Shown here one piece after another: positions 16,424 to 23,888 of a stretch of DNA of 46,105 bases (the stretch's first letter is position 1; every line of letters starts with the position of its first letter). This stretch comes from Alphaproteobacteria bacterium (GTDB lineage: Bacteria > Pseudomonadota > Alphaproteobacteria > Micropepsales > Micropepsaceae), in the NCBI GenBank assembly GCA_020852655.1, contig JADZAI010000079.1:1-46105 (forward strand). Direction: 5' to 3'. The notes beneath the pieces are model-generated. The model saw only the letters and a list, made by a program, of their open reading frames with translations, searched no databases and was not told where the DNA came from. The translations under genes and the position numbers were made by a program.

Positions 16424-17519
16424 AGGCAGCTTCACGGCAAGGTGCTTCAGCGCCCTGGAGGACGTGCCCTCCGACTGGCAGGAGGCGCGCCGCACGCCGT
16501 TCCAGACCGACGCCTTCCTCGCCGCCTGGTATGCGACGCTGGGGGCGCGGCCGGGCCATCGCGCGGCGATCGTCGAGGTCAGGCGCGGCGGCGTGCCGAG
16601 CCTGCTGTTCCCGCTGAGCCTCGAGATCAACGGGATGCGCACGCTGCGCTTCGCCGATGCCGAAGTCGCCGACAACAACGCGCCGCTGCTGGGCGCGGCG
16701 GCGCCGGAAAGCGCCGAGGCCTTCCATGCGGCCTGGCTGGCGGCGGCCCGCGCCATGCCGCCCGCCGACATGCTGAGCGTCGGCAAGCAGCCGGCGGAGA
16801 TCGCCGGATCGCCCAATCCGATGCTGTGGCTGGGGCGGCCGCTGGCCTCGCAGCTCCAGTCGCATCCCCTGGCGATGGGCGGCAGCTTCGAGGACTATTC
16901 GCGCAGCCGGACGAAGAAATTCCGCAAGGAGCAGGAGCGCGTGTGGCGCGTCTTCACGCGCGCCCCGGACGCGAGCTTCGAATTGCTGACGACACCGGGG
17001 CGCGCACTCGCGGTGCTGGCCGACATGGCGCGGCTACAGGCGGCGCGCATGGCGGAGGTCGGCGCCCCCTACCAGCTCGACGAGCCGATCTATGACGGGT
17101 TCTACCGCGCCCTGGTGGCGGCGGGGATCGCGAGCGGCGAGGTGGTGCTGGGCGCCCTGCTGAACGGCAGCGAGACGGTCGCGGCGCTGCTGGGCGTTTC
17201 GAACGGCGAGTCCGTGGCGTTCGTGCGGCTGGCGCATGCCGGCGGCGAATGGGCGAACTGCTCGCCCGGGCGTCTGGTCATCGAGCGGACGCTGATGGCG
17301 CTGCACGAACGGGGCGTCCGCCAGTTCGATTTCTCGATCGGCGACCAGCATTACAAGGAGCCGTTCGGCGTCGGCACCGGGCCACTGATGGATGTCGACG
17401 TGCCGATGACGTGGCGCGCCTGGCCGACCATCGCAGCCAACCGGGCACGGGCGCAGCTCAGGCAATTCCGCACGCTGCGCGCGGTCTATGACCGCGTCTG
17501 GCGTCAGCGCGCGGCGTAG
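16404..17519 (+). CDS. GNAT acyltransferase, CelD/BcsL type
   Basis: 371 residues from ATG 16404, inside the end of the preceding gene. The central and C-terminal parts match the Acetyltransf_6 (CelD/BcsL) family: EDYSRSRTKKFRKEQERVWR, then VVLGALLNGSETVAALLGVS, and near the end RGVRQFDFSIGDQHYKEPFG, the usual FDF-x-G-x-x-YK-x-x-F pattern. There is no signal peptide. Members are proposed to acylate polysaccharide intermediates or act like FemAB peptidyl transferases. The 20-bp overlap with the GINT1-like gene suggests co-translation and a shared task, probably decorating the EPS. The acyl group is unknown. Confidence 0.78.
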   Translation: MAVMRAEGSFTARCFSALEDVPSDWQEARRTPFQTDAFLAAWYATLGARPGHRAAIVEVRRGGVPSLLFPLSLEINGMRTLRFADAEVADNNAPLLGAAAPESAEAFHAAWLAAARAMPPADMLSVGKQPAEIAGSPNPMLWLGRPLASQLQSHPLAMGGSFEDYSRSRTKKFRKEQERVWRVFTRAPDASFELLTTPGRALAVLADMARLQAARMAEVGAPYQLDEPIYDGFYRALVAAGIASGEVVLGALLNGSETVAALLGVSNGESVAFVRLAHAGGEWANCSPGRLVIERTLMALHERGVRQFDFSIGDQHYKEPFGVGTGPLMDVDVPMTWRAWPTIAANRARAQLRQFRTLRAVYDRVWRQRAA

Positions 17520-17522
17520 GCG

Positions 17523-18095
17523 TCAGTCCTTCGCGCGCTCGACATAGGTGCCGTCGGCGGTGTTGACGACGATGCGGGTGCCCGACGACACATGCGGCGG
17601 AACGGTAGTCTTCACGCCGTTCGAAAGCAGCGCCGGCTTGTAGGAGCTGGCGGCGGTCTGGCCCTTCGTCACCGGCTCGGTCTCGACGATCTCAAGCACC
17701 ACGCGCTGGGGCAGTTCGACCGTGATCGCCTGGCCGTTGAACATGGCGATCTCGCACTTCATGTTTTCCTGGAGATACGCCGCCTGGTCGCCGATCAGGT
17801 CGTGCGGCACCTGGAGCTGCTCGTAATTCTCCTGGTTCATGAAGACGAAGGCCTCGCCGTCGTCATAAAGATAGGTGAAGTCCTGATGGTCGATCTGGGC
17901 CTTCTCGCAGGGATCGGTGGTCTTGTAGCGCTGCGTCGTCTTCACGCCGTCGGAGATGCGGCGCATGTCGATCTGGGTGGTCGGGGTGCCCTTGCCGGGA
18001 AAGAAGCTCTCGGCGGTGAGCACGACATAGAGCTTGCCGTCGTCGAGCTCGAGGACATTGCCCTTGCGCACGTTGCTTGCGATGACCTTGACCAC
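17523..18095 (-). CDS. efp: Elongation factor P
   Basis: 190 residues from GTG at 18095, chosen because a strong GAGGAGG lies 7 bases upstream and the protein then starts at the family position ([19 protein letters not shown]); the longer upstream frame is not conserved. Domain I carries the modified lysine in SFFPGKGTP (Lys35), domains II and III are complete, and the protein ends in [20 protein letters not shown] binds ribosomes stalled at consecutive prolines and promotes peptide bond formation. The modifying enzyme EpmA is encoded divergently 65 bp away. A Lys at the modification site agrees with lysylation rather than rhamnosylation of an Arg. Confidence 0.97.
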   Translation of the reverse strand: MVKVIASNVRKGNVLELDDGKLYVVLTAESFFPGKGTPTTQIDMRRISDGVKTTQRYKTTDPCEKAQIDHQDFTYLYDDGEAFVFMNQENYEQLQVPHDLIGDQAAYLQENMKCEIAMFNGQAITVELPQRVVLEIVETEPVTKGQTAASSYKPALLSNGVKTTVPPHVSSGTRIVVNTADGTYVERAKD

Positions 18096-18102
18096 GTAAA
18101 AA

Positions 18103-18109
18103 CCTCCTC
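18103..18109 (-). promoter_or_regulatory. Strong ribosome binding site fixing the efp start
   Basis: The minus strand reads GAGGAGG followed by TTTTTAC and then GTG. The near-perfect Shine-Dalgarno match with 7-base spacing decides in favour of the GTG at 18095 over start codons further upstream. Confidence 0.75.
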
Positions 18110-18160
18110 GCGGCGCGCCCACCGGCGCACTCGCGGAAAACCTGCCAAATGGGGTGAACG

Positions 18161-19267
18161 GTGAATTCCGGGCCGCCTGATATACGTTCAGGCGCCGCGC
18201 GCCAAGCGCCGTGGTGGGAACCGGCCGCCCATGCGGACCGGGCACCGTTCCTGCGCGGGCGCGTAGCGATCCGCCGCGCGGTGCGGAATTTCTTTGAAGG
18301 CCAAGGGTTTACCGAGGTCGAGACGGCGCTGCTGGGGGCCTCGCCCTGCGCCGAGACGCATCTGCACGGGTTCCGGACCGAACTGGTTTCGGGCGAAGGC
18401 GCCGTGGAGCGCTGGCTGCCGACATCGCCGGAATTCGCCTGCAAGAAGCTGCTGGCGGCCGGCGAGACGCGGATCTTCGAGCTGGCGCGCGCCTTCCGCA
18501 ACCGCGAGAGCGGGCCGACGCACGCCGCCGAGTTCACGATGCTGGAGTGGTATCGCGCCGGCGCGCCCTATGCGGAGGTCATCGCCGACACGGTCGCGGT
18601 GATCCGGGCGGGGGCGGCGGCGGTCGGCGCGACGGTGCTGCGCCATCGCGGGCGGGCGGCCGATCCCTTCGCCGAGCCGGTGCGGCGGACGCTGGCGGAG
18701 GCCTTCGCCGGCGTCGGCATCGATCTCCTCGCCAGCCTGCGCGCCGACGGCTCGACCGAGCGCGAGGAGTTCGCGCTGGAGGCGCGCGATGCGGGCGTCG
18801 TCGTCGCCGAGTCCGACACATGGTCGGACATCTTCACCCGCGTGATGGCCGAGCTGATCGAGCCGCATCTCGATCCCCAGCGGCTGACGGTGCTGTATGA
18901 ATATCCGGCGCCCGAAGCCGCCCTCGCCCGCCGCGCGCCGCACGATGCGCGCGTCGCCGAGCGCTTCGAGGTCTATGCCTGCGGGGTGGAACTGGCGAAC
19001 GGCTTCGGCGAACTCACCGACGCGGCGGAACAGCGCGCCCGCTACATCGCGGCGATGGACGAGAAGGCGCGCATCTACGGCGAGCGCTATCCGATCGACG
19101 AGGATTTCCTCAAAGCGCTGGAGATTATGCCGGAGGCGAGCGGCGTCGCACTGGGCTTCGACCGCCTGGTGATGCTGGCCACCGGCGCCGACCGCATCGG
19201 CCAAGTGGTGTGGACTCCGGCGGTTGATTGGGAAAACGGTTACAATTGTCCTTCAGCAGCCGGATAG
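18161..19267 (+). CDS. epmA: EF-P lysine aminoacylase EpmA (GenX/PoxA)
   Basis: 368 residues, GTG start preceded by GGGGTGAAC. It is a truncated class II lysyl-tRNA synthetase lacking the anticodon-binding domain. Catalytic-core blocks are [73 protein letters not shown], and near the end [20 protein letters not shown], the class II motif 3. EpmA attaches beta-lysine or lysine to the conserved lysine of EF-P. The gene is divergent from efp, a classical pairing. EpmB (lysine 2,3-aminomutase) is not next door. The C-terminus runs about 12 residues beyond the usual QVVWTP ending. Confidence 0.93.
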   Translation: MNSGPPDIRSGAARQAPWWEPAAHADRAPFLRGRVAIRRAVRNFFEGQGFTEVETALLGASPCAETHLHGFRTELVSGEGAVERWLPTSPEFACKKLLAAGETRIFELARAFRNRESGPTHAAEFTMLEWYRAGAPYAEVIADTVAVIRAGAAAVGATVLRHRGRAADPFAEPVRRTLAEAFAGVGIDLLASLRADGSTEREEFALEARDAGVVVAESDTWSDIFTRVMAELIEPHLDPQRLTVLYEYPAPEAALARRAPHDARVAERFEVYACGVELANGFGELTDAAEQRARYIAAMDEKARIYGERYPIDEDFLKALEIMPEASGVALGFDRLVMLATGADRIGQVVWTPAVDWENGYNCPSAAG

Positions 19268-19297
19268 GATGCCTCCGACACATCAGGGAGCGCGCGC

Positions 19298-20149
19298 ATG
19301 AACGCCACGGTGAGGAGCCAGTCGTATCGGCATTTCGAGGCGCGGGCGCTCTCGCCCTATATCGGGGCGGAGCTGCACGGGATCGACCTCGCGCGGGAGC
19401 AGAGCGATGAGGCGATCGCCGATGTCCGGCAGGCGCTGCTGGACTACAAGGTCATCTTCTTCCGCGACCAGCACATCACGGCGGCCCAGCATATCGCCTT
19501 CGCGCGGCGCTTCGGCGATCTGGAGATCCATCCCGCGACGCCGAAGGAGCAGGCGCATAAGGAGATCCTGCGCATCGCGCACGGGCCCGAGAACAAGGGC
19601 AAGGAGAATGCCTGGCACAGCGACGTGACGTGGCGCGCCGAACCCTCGCTCGGCTCGATCCTGCGCGCGATCGAGGTGCCGGAGGTCGGCGGCGACACGC
19701 TGTTCGTCGACATGTACGCCGCCTATGAGGCGCTGGAGCCCGAGATGAAGCGCTTCGTCGAGGGTCTCACCGCGGTGCACGACATCGCGCGCGTCTTCGC
19801 CAAGGCGCTGAACAAGCGACCGGAGGAGCTGCACGAGAAATACCCGCCGCAGCATCACCCGGTGATCCGCACCCACCCGGAGACCGGCCGGCGCGCGATC
19901 TACGTCAACACCGGCTTCACCGATCACATCCTCGGCCTCACACGCAAGCAGAGCGACTGGGTGCTGAACGAGCTTTACGCCATGGCGGCGGTTCCGGAGT
20001 TCCAGTGCCGCTTTCGCTGGGCGCCGGGCTCGATCGCCTTCTGGGACAACCGCTCGAGCCAGCACTACGCGGCCTCGGACTATTACCCGCAGGTGCGCGT
20101 GATGGAGCGCGTGACGATCAAGGGCGACCGGCCTTATTTCACGGCCTGA
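19298..20149 (+). CDS. TauD/TfdA-family Fe(II)/2-oxoglutarate dioxygenase
   Basis: 283 residues; CAGGGAG precedes the ATG at a good distance. The iron-binding facial triad is visible: NAWHSDVTW gives His107 and Asp109, and SSQHYAASD gives His256. The C-terminal RVMERVTIKGDRPY supplies the Arg that binds 2-oxoglutarate. Other family blocks are IFFRDQHITAAQHIAFARRF and EVPEVGGDTLFVDMYAAYEA. The enzyme oxidises a small substrate such as taurine, another sulfonate, or an aryl/alkyl ether acid; no sulfur genes lie nearby, so taurine is not favoured. It follows epmA by 30 bp and precedes mbfA by 48 bp in the same direction, which may be only fortuitous. Confidence 0.88.
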   Translation: MNATVRSQSYRHFEARALSPYIGAELHGIDLAREQSDEAIADVRQALLDYKVIFFRDQHITAAQHIAFARRFGDLEIHPATPKEQAHKEILRIAHGPENKGKENAWHSDVTWRAEPSLGSILRAIEVPEVGGDTLFVDMYAAYEALEPEMKRFVEGLTAVHDIARVFAKALNKRPEELHEKYPPQHHPVIRTHPETGRRAIYVNTGFTDHILGLTRKQSDWVLNELYAMAAVPEFQCRFRWAPGSIAFWDNRSSQHYAASDYYPQVRVMERVTIKGDRPYFTA

Positions 20150-20172
20150 CACGCCGAGCCATTGGATCGGGT

Positions 20173-20195
20173 GCGGATCGCATGATCTGATCCGC
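20173..20195 (+). promoter_or_regulatory. Inverted repeat just before the mbfA start
   Basis: GCGGATC at 20173-20179 and GATCCGC at 20189-20195 form a perfect 7-bp inverted repeat ending two bases before the ATG at 20198. No clear Shine-Dalgarno sequence is present. It could be an operator or a hairpin hiding the start. No iron-control (ICE) type AT-rich motif is seen here. Confidence 0.3.
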
Positions 20196-20197
20196 TC

Positions 20198-21337
20198 ATG
20201 ACGGACTCAGACATCGACCGCCTCACCGGCAATTTCGCGGATGAGAAGGACGGCGCGGCGCTTTATCGCGCGCTGGCCGAAGCCGAGGGCGACCCGGCGA
20301 CGCGGAGAGTGTTCGAGCGCCTCGCCGAGGTCGAGGAAAGCCACGCCAAATTCTGGGCCGCCAAGATCGAGGCGCTGGGGGCGCGGCTGCCGCAGGTGCG
20401 TCCGGGATTCCGCACCCGCGCCCTCGCCTATCTCGCCCGCCGTTTCGGCCCGCGCTTCGTCCTGCCGACGATCCAGGCGGCGGAGCGCAAGGACAGCGCG
20501 AAATACGACAGCCAGCCCGATGCCGTCGCTGCGGGGCTGGCCGAGACCGAAAAGATGCATGCGACCGAACTGGCGGCGCTGCGCGAGGGACCGCCGCCGC
20601 GGCCCAGCCGGAAAGGTCCGCTGACCGGCGCCCAGATCGCCAAGCTGGAAGGGCGGCGGCACAATCTCGGCGGCAATGCGCTGCGGGCCGCGGTGCTCGG
20701 CGCCAATGACGGGCTGGTCTCGAATATGAGCCTGGTCATGGGGGTCGCAGGCGCCGCCATGGACGAGCAGGCGATCCTCTTGACCGGCATCGCCGGCCTG
20801 ATCGCCGGCGCCTGTTCGATGGCGCTCGGCGAGTGGCAGTCGGTCACCTCGTCGCGCGAACTCTATGAGCGCGAGATCGCCAAGGAGGCGGAGGAACTCG
20901 CCGCCTCGCCCGACGAGGAGCGCAAGGAGCTGTCGCTGATCTACCAGTCCAAGGGCATGCCCGAGGCGGAGGCCGAGGCGCTGGCGGCGCGGCTGATGCA
21001 GGACCAGAAATCGGCGCTCGACACGCTGGCGCGCGAAGAGCTGGGGATTGACCCGGACGAGCTGGGCGGCTCGCCCTGGACGGCGGCGGGCACGTCGTTC
21101 GTGCTGTTCGCAAGCGGGGCCATCCTGCCCGTACTGCCGTTCTTCTTCCTCAGCCAGGCCGCCGCGGTGATCGCCAGCCTGATGCTGGGGAGCGCCGGCC
21201 TGTTCGCGATCGGCGTCGGCACGAGCCTCTTCACCGGGCGCGGTTGGCTGTTCTCGGGCGCGCGCCAATTGCTGGTCGGCCTTGCCGCCGCCGGCATCAC
21301 CTATGGTGTCGGCGCGGCGGTCGGTGCCGTCGTCTAA
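20198..21337 (+). CDS. mbfA: Membrane-bound ferritin MbfA (rubrerythrin domain plus VIT1 domain)
   Basis: 379 residues. The N-terminal 150 residues are a rubrerythrin/ferritin-like four-helix domain with ExxH iron ligands in EVEESHAKFW and ETEKMHATEL. The C-terminal part (about 160-379) is a VIT1/CCC1 iron transporter with spans around AAVLGANDGLVSNMSLVMGV, GIAGLIAGACSMALGEWQSV, the charged helical stretch SRELYEREIAKEAEEL, and three final spans. This is the MbfA architecture of Agrobacterium and Bradyrhizobium, where it exports iron and protects against peroxide stress. In those species the iron regulator Irr controls it; no Irr box was found here. It lies downstream of the dioxygenase gene in the same direction. 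Confidence 0.9.
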   Translation: MTDSDIDRLTGNFADEKDGAALYRALAEAEGDPATRRVFERLAEVEESHAKFWAAKIEALGARLPQVRPGFRTRALAYLARRFGPRFVLPTIQAAERKDSAKYDSQPDAVAAGLAETEKMHATELAALREGPPPRPSRKGPLTGAQIAKLEGRRHNLGGNALRAAVLGANDGLVSNMSLVMGVAGAAMDEQAILLTGIAGLIAGACSMALGEWQSVTSSRELYEREIAKEAEELAASPDEERKELSLIYQSKGMPEAEAEALAARLMQDQKSALDTLAREELGIDPDELGGSPWTAAGTSFVLFASGAILPVLPFFFLSQAAAVIASLMLGSAGLFAIGVGTSLFTGRGWLFSGARQLLVGLAAAGITYGVGAAVGAVV

Positions 21338-21372
21338 AAAGCATCGTGCCGAGACCCTGGTGCGTTTGAGAG

Positions 21373-21492
21373 GTCACGGCATGGGTTCCCGGGTTCGGAC
21401 GCCTCCGGCGGTCGCCCCGAGAATGACACCGATTTTTGCCTGTGATCCTCGAGGACGAGCGAAGCCCGGAGCCCGAGGACCCGTGCCGTGAC
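21373..21492. repeat. Diverged inverted pair of family A repeats
   Basis: Two diverged family A units face each other. The left unit (21373-21428) begins GTCACGGCATGGGT and ends GAGAATGACACC. The right unit (21441-21492) begins TGTGATCCTCGAGG and ends ACCCGTGCCGTGAC. The outer 14 bases of the two are complementary except for one position, and GATTTTTGCC lies between. The pair sits downstream of mbfA and converges on the SRPBCC gene, so it could terminate both transcripts. Confidence 0.55.
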
Positions 21493-21542
21493 GCTTCCGC
21501 CGATGCAACGAACCGGCACGACGCTTCAGTTCGGCGCGTCCG

Positions 21543-22046
21543 CTATGTGGCGGACGACAGGCGCTGGCGATAGGCCTCGCGTGCCGCCTTGAAGAGCTCG
21601 AAGGGGAATTTGATCGGGACGCCGGCGAGGCTCGCCGCCAGCATGTCGAGATGGGCATCCCAGCCCGCGCAGGAGCGGCCGGCATCTTCGCCCGCCGGAA
21701 CGCGCAGCGTCACGTCGAGGCGGACCGCGTCGCCGCCCTCGGGCGTGAGTTCATAGCGGACCGGCCGCAGCGGCTGGCCCGGGCTGCTCCAGGAATATTC
21801 GAGCAGGCGTTCGGGGGCGATCGCGCTGACCGTGCTGTCGATCACGACGCCGCTGTCGGTGAAATTCAGCTTTGCGGCGCCGCCCTGGCGAAGCTCGATC
21901 TCGCCGGGCGCCAGCCATTCGACGAGCTTCGCCGGCTGGGTCAGCGCCGCCCAGACATTCGCGACGCTGTCTTCGAGCACGCGGCTCATGCGCGCGACGG
22001 TCATGTCGCCGTCGCGGGAAAATTCAGCCTGACCGAAAACCGCCAT
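21543..22046 (-). CDS. SRPBCC (AHSA1-like) lipid-binding-fold protein
   Basis: 167 residues from the ATG at 22046, preceded by GAGAGA; the open frame runs further upstream but that part is not family-like. It reads MTVARMSRVLEDSVANVWAA, then LTQPAKLVEWLAPGEIELR, VIDSTVSAIAPERLLEYSWS and AGWDAHLDMLAASLAG, matching the AHSA1-type START-like fold with its hydrophobic cavity. Such proteins bind hydrophobic ligands or act as small cyclases or stress proteins. The specific function cannot be told. It lies 97 bp downstream of the GNAT gene in the same direction as the acyl-CoA dehydrogenase block and may be the last gene of that transcript. Confidence 0.72.
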   Translation of the reverse strand: MAVFGQAEFSRDGDMTVARMSRVLEDSVANVWAALTQPAKLVEWLAPGEIELRQGGAAKLNFTDSGVVIDSTVSAIAPERLLEYSWSSPGQPLRPVRYELTPEGGDAVRLDVTLRVPAGEDAGRSCAGWDAHLDMLAASLAGVPIKFPFELFKAAREAYRQRLSSAT

Positions 22047-22143
22047 GGGATTGTCTCTCGCCGTAATTTGCAAACGCCTACGAGTTTCCGCAGCGCGCGC
22101 CGCCGCGACATGATCCAGATCAAACGAGGCGACGGCGCGTTCC

Positions 22144-22626
22144 TTAAAGCCGCTTCTCGAGCTGAAGGCGGGCGCCGGTCCCGGTCTCGGCAAAGCCGAG
22201 GCGCTTCCAGAAGCGCGCCGCGTTGGGGTTGTCGTGGTCGACTTCGAGCTGGATGCGGCGGGCGCCGGCGTCCTTCAGCCGGCGGGCGAGCTCGGTGAAC
22301 ATCGCAGTGCCGAGACCGGCATTGCGGTAGCGCGGCTCGACCACAAACAGTTCGACGAAGGCGCAGTCGGCGCTCGGCGCGCCGAGATGGAGGTCGAGCA
22401 GCGCGCGCAGGACGCGCAGGTCGTCGAAGGCGCCGAGCCGCAGCGTCGTCGCAGCCGTGCTGGTGGCCGGCGGCCGGTGGCGCGTGACGCCGGGCGCGTG
22501 GCTGATCAGTTCGTCCGTCGCCCCGCCTTCGCCCTCGGCCACGGGCCGCACCTTGAAATGGCGCGGCTCCGTGCGGCTGGGCAGGTCCAGCGTGAACCGC
22601 AGGCCAGCCGCCGAGCCCGCAACCAT
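22144..22626 (-). CDS. GNAT-family N-acetyltransferase
   Basis: 160 residues. The acetyl-CoA-binding core is clear in the second half: VELFVVEPRYRNAGLGTAMF contains the R-x-x-G-x-G/A loop, then ARRIQLEVDHDNPNAARFWK and RLGFAETG. The first 60 residues are less conserved and Pro/Arg-rich, so the true start could be internal. Its start codon directly abuts the stop of the upstream acyl-CoA dehydrogenase (ATG at 22624-22626, stop from 22629), so the two are likely translationally linked. The substrate is unknown. Confidence 0.75.
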   Translation of the reverse strand: MVAGSAAGLRFTLDLPSRTEPRHFKVRPVAEGEGGATDELISHAPGVTRHRPPATSTAATTLRLGAFDDLRVLRALLDLHLGAPSADCAFVELFVVEPRYRNAGLGTAMFTELARRLKDAGARRIQLEVDHDNPNAARFWKRLGFAETGTGARLQLEKRL

Positions 22627-23874
22627 CTAGCGGCCGGTCGGCGCGTCCTTGAACGCGACGTCCTTGTCGACGCGAATGTCGCCCGGCAGGCCGAGCACGC
22701 GTTCCGCGATGATGTTGCGCATGATCTCGTCGGTGCCGCCGGCGATGCGGAGGCCGGGCGAGGCGAGATAGCCCTGCTGGAAGCCGGCATCCATCGGCGC
22801 TTCGGTCGGGTCCATGATGACGCCGGCGGCGCCCTGGAGATCGGTGCCGAAGCCGGTGATGTCCTGGAGCTTGGGCGCCGACACGAGCTTGCCGATGGAG
22901 GCTTCAGGTCCCGGCTGCTGGCCGCGGCTGAGCGCCGTCATCGTGCGGTAGGTCGTGTATTTGAGGCCCTGGGTGCGGACATAGGTGTCGGCGATCTTCT
23001 CGCGCACCACGTTGTTCTTGATCGCCGGGCCTTCCTCGAGCTCGGTCTGGCGCGCCAGTTCGAGCAGTTCCTTCCAGTCCGGCCCTGCCCCGCCGGCGCC
23101 GCCGCCGACCGCGAGGCGCTCGTGCATCAGCGTCGTCAGCGCGACCTTCCAGCCGTCGCCGACCGCGCCGAGGCGCTGGCTGTCGGGGATGCGAAGGTCG
23201 TTGAAGAAGACCTCGTTGAAATTGGCGCCGCCGCTGATCTGCTTGATCGGCTTCACCGTGACGGCGGGGTCCTTCATGTTGATATAGAACATCGTCAGAC
23301 CCTTGTGCTTGGGCACGTTCGGGTCGGTGCGGGTGAGCAGGATCCCGAAGTCCGAATAATGCGCGCCCGAGGTCCACACCTTCTGGCCGTTGATGACCCA
23401 GTCGTCGCCGTCCTTGACCGCGCGGGTCTTGAGGCCGGCGACGTCGGAGCCGGCGCTCGGCTCGGAGAAGAGCTGGCACCAGATCTCCTCGCCGCGCAGG
23501 GCCGGCGCGACATAGCGGTCGAGCACGTCCTTCTTGGCGTAAGTCATCAGCGTCGGGATGCACATGCCGAGGCCGATGTCGAAGAAGCCGCCCTGGGTGT
23601 CGAACTTGGCTTCTTCCTGATTGTAGATGACCTGCTGGATCGGCGTGCCGGCCATGCCGCCGAATTCCTTCGGCCAGGTGACCTTGGCGTAGCCGGCCTT
23701 GGCGCGCTTGGCCTGCCATTCACGGGCGCGCTTGAGCGCATCCGCTTCGACGCGGGCATAGCCGGCCCGCATCGGCGCGGCGGCGCCTTCGGCGCGCGGC
23801 GTGGCGTTCGCCTCGAGCCACTTGCGGGCTTCGGCGCGGAAGACGGCTTCTTCGGGGGTGTCGTTGAAGTCCAT
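22627..23874 (-). CDS. Acyl-CoA dehydrogenase (first of a pair)
   Basis: 415 residues. FAD enzyme of the acyl-CoA dehydrogenase family: N-terminal helices from FNDTPEEAVFRAEARKWLE, the middle domain with CQLFSEPSAGSDVAGLKTRA and WVINGQKVWTSGAHYSDFGI, and the C-terminal bundle ending LRIAGGTDEIMRNIIAERVL. It introduces a double bond between C2 and C3 of an acyl-CoA, passing electrons to an electron-transfer flavoprotein. It follows the other dehydrogenase gene by 14 bp and abuts a GNAT gene. Adjacent unequal pairs (415 and 374 residues) often form heterotetramers acting on bulky substrates such as steroid side chains, which is inference here. Confidence 0.88.
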   Translation of the reverse strand: MDFNDTPEEAVFRAEARKWLEANATPRAEGAAAPMRAGYARVEADALKRAREWQAKRAKAGYAKVTWPKEFGGMAGTPIQQVIYNQEEAKFDTQGGFFDIGLGMCIPTLMTYAKKDVLDRYVAPALRGEEIWCQLFSEPSAGSDVAGLKTRAVKDGDDWVINGQKVWTSGAHYSDFGILLTRTDPNVPKHKGLTMFYINMKDPAVTVKPIKQISGGANFNEVFFNDLRIPDSQRLGAVGDGWKVALTTLMHERLAVGGGAGGAGPDWKELLELARQTELEEGPAIKNNVVREKIADTYVRTQGLKYTTYRTMTALSRGQQPGPEASIGKLVSAPKLQDITGFGTDLQGAAGVIMDPTEAPMDAGFQQGYLASPGLRIAGGTDEIMRNIIAERVLGLPGDIRVDKDVAFKDAPTGR

Positions 23875-23888
23875 GATCTCTTCTCCCT

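Noticed and set aside
18096..18245. 50-residue N-terminal extension of EF-P
   Set aside because: A strong ribosome binding site precedes the GTG at 18095, and EF-P proteins begin there.
20150..20197. Irr-binding (ICE) motif upstream of mbfA
   Set aside because: The expected AT-rich palindrome is absent; only a GC-containing 7-bp inverted repeat is present.
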